Shown in pieces: positions 5,063 through 5,448 of a stretch of 5,448 nucleotides of DNA. Where the stretch lies: the NCBI GenBank assembly GCA_030550225.1, contig JAUQPV010000195.1:1-5448 (forward strand). Reading direction: 5' to 3'. Under the pieces are notes generated by a model. The model was given only the letters and a program-made list of their open reading frames with translations, did not search any database and was not told the DNA's origin. This DNA is from Acidobacteriota bacterium (GTDB lineage: Bacteria; Acidobacteriota; HRBIN11). Position 1 is the stretch's first letter; each line of letters opens with the position of its first letter. The position numbers were made by a program, and so were the translations under genes.

Positions 5063-5091
5063 GGCCTCGGTCGACAGACCGTCGGCCTTAC
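5059..5091 (+). terminator. Hairpin at the stop codon of the 29-codon gene
   Basis: GTAAGGCC (5059-5066) pairs with GGCCTTAC (5084-5091), and GGTC (5069-5072) pairs with GACC (5077-5080) inside it, leaving a TC/GTC internal loop and a 4-nt GACA loop. The TAA stop (5060-5062) is in the stem. The stem is strong, but there is no U-tract, so termination may be inefficient or need a factor. Confidence 0.6.
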
Positions 5092-5306
5092 GGGCCCATA
5101 TGGAGGAAATGGCAGGTGGCGCCATCGACGACCGTACGGGAGGGAAGTTCCTACGATGTAGGTCTCTGTGTGTCGTGGGGTCCCCCTCGAGAGCGCATCA
5201 TTCGCTCGTGTCTCCTCTCTCCGACACGGCGATCTCCCCTATCCGAAGAGACCGGTTCTCGCGTCCACCTGCCTCTTCTCTATTCTTAGCCCTGTGACTG
5301 TGTTAT
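5092..5306. other. Intergenic stretch with no supported gene
   Basis: The open frames here have atypical codon usage, no ribosome binding site and no recognisable motifs. Two tiny hairpins can be drawn (GAGCG/CGCTC at 5190-5206 and GTGTC/GACAC at 5208-5227), but neither has terminator features. The stretch is pyrimidine-rich from about 5205 to 5285. I see no promoter, RNA gene or mobile element. Confidence 0.5.
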
Positions 5307-5361
5307 CAGAGCCGTTCGGTTCGTGAAAGCCCGCATGGATTCGGCTTTTCCGACCCTTCGG
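5307..5361 (+). repeat. Dispersed ~55-bp repeat, copy 2
   Basis: It matches 3267-3320 with one 1-bp gap. The most conserved part (5335-5360) begins ATGGATTCGGCTTTTCCG. The left end is also repeated exactly at 4796-4809. In frame from 5336 it reads only 22 codons (MDSAFPTLRGG...) with no ribosome binding site, so I treat it as non-coding. Confidence 0.6.
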
Positions 5362-5382
5362 GGCGGACGATTTTCCAAGCAT

Positions 5383-5414
5383 CGTGACGTCGTAATGTCG
5401 TGACGACGGGACGG
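5383..5414 (+). repeat. Octanucleotide tandem array, unit CGTGACGT
   Basis: Four 8-bp units in phase: CGTGACGT, CGTAATGT, CGTGACGA, CGGGACGG. It follows dispersed repeat copy 2 by about 20 bp. Likewise, copy 1 at 3267-3320 is followed by the GGGTGTT heptamers. What lies downstream is outside the window. Confidence 0.55.
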
Positions 5415-5448
5415 AGTTGAGAAAGAAGCCGTCGCCGGGGCGAACCGT

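Noticed and set aside
4936..5289. 117-codon plus-strand frame overlapping the 29-codon gene
   Set aside because: It starts inside the -10 box region, has no ribosome binding site, and its acidic-then-mixed sequence is the out-of-frame reading of the Lys/Thr repeat.
5336..5403. Short frame MDSAFPTLRGG... in dispersed repeat copy 2
   Set aside because: It has 22 codons, no ribosome binding site, ends in the octamer array, and its counterpart in copy 1 is not credible as a protein.

Overview
The window is a GC-rich bacterial chromosomal segment. All coding regions strongly prefer G or C in the third codon position. It carries six genes that I can support: a secreted Cu/Zn superoxide dismutase (+), a CheW-domain protein with a long Pro/Ala-rich tail (-), a membrane-tethered PAS histidine kinase (+), a biotin-protein ligase of the short BirA type (+), a 77-residue two-helix membrane protein (+), and a 29-residue lysine-rich peptide gene (+) that was found by eye. 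A periplasmic-type Cu/Zn SOD and a CheW protein fit a free-living, probably diderm, chemosensory bacterium. The genus cannot be named from sequence alone. The density of intergenic heptanucleotide repeats and CCCTCTCCC palindromes resembles that of some environmental and thermophilic lineages and of cyanobacteria, but this is only a weak taxonomic hint.

Layout. Positions 1-180 hold an inverted-repeat element and a 7-bp tandem array that leads straight into the SOD gene (209-760). SOD and cheW (805-1635, minus) converge with 44 bp between them, and hairpins overlap both stop regions. A 267-bp divergent intergenic region (1636-1902) separates cheW from the histidine kinase (1903-3150) and contains two kinds of short-period repeat. 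A 303-bp gap (3151-3453) holds an AATTGCG array, one copy of a dispersed ~55-bp repeat, and a large hairpin built from inverted heptamers. The biotin ligase follows (3454-4287). Next comes a 274-bp gap with a perfect 10-bp inverted repeat and a second CCCTCTCCC palindrome. The small membrane protein is at 4562-4795. The 29-codon gene (4973-5062) has a textbook sigma-70 promoter and a hairpin at its stop codon. The last ~390 bp hold no gene I can support, but do hold a second copy of the dispersed repeat and a short octamer array.

How the parts relate. The genes do not form an obvious pathway. They look like independent housekeeping and accessory functions: extracytoplasmic superoxide defence, chemosensory scaffolding, phosphorelay sensing, biotinylation of carboxylases, and possibly nucleic-acid binding. 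No cognate response regulator, CheA or receptor lies in the window. The unusual content is between the genes. Nearly every gap carries repeats with a period of 7 (sometimes 8) bp. The unit sequence differs from gap to gap, except that SOD and cheW share the same unit in the same orientation relative to their start codons. I see no CRISPR array, tRNA, rRNA, transposase, phage gene or defence system.
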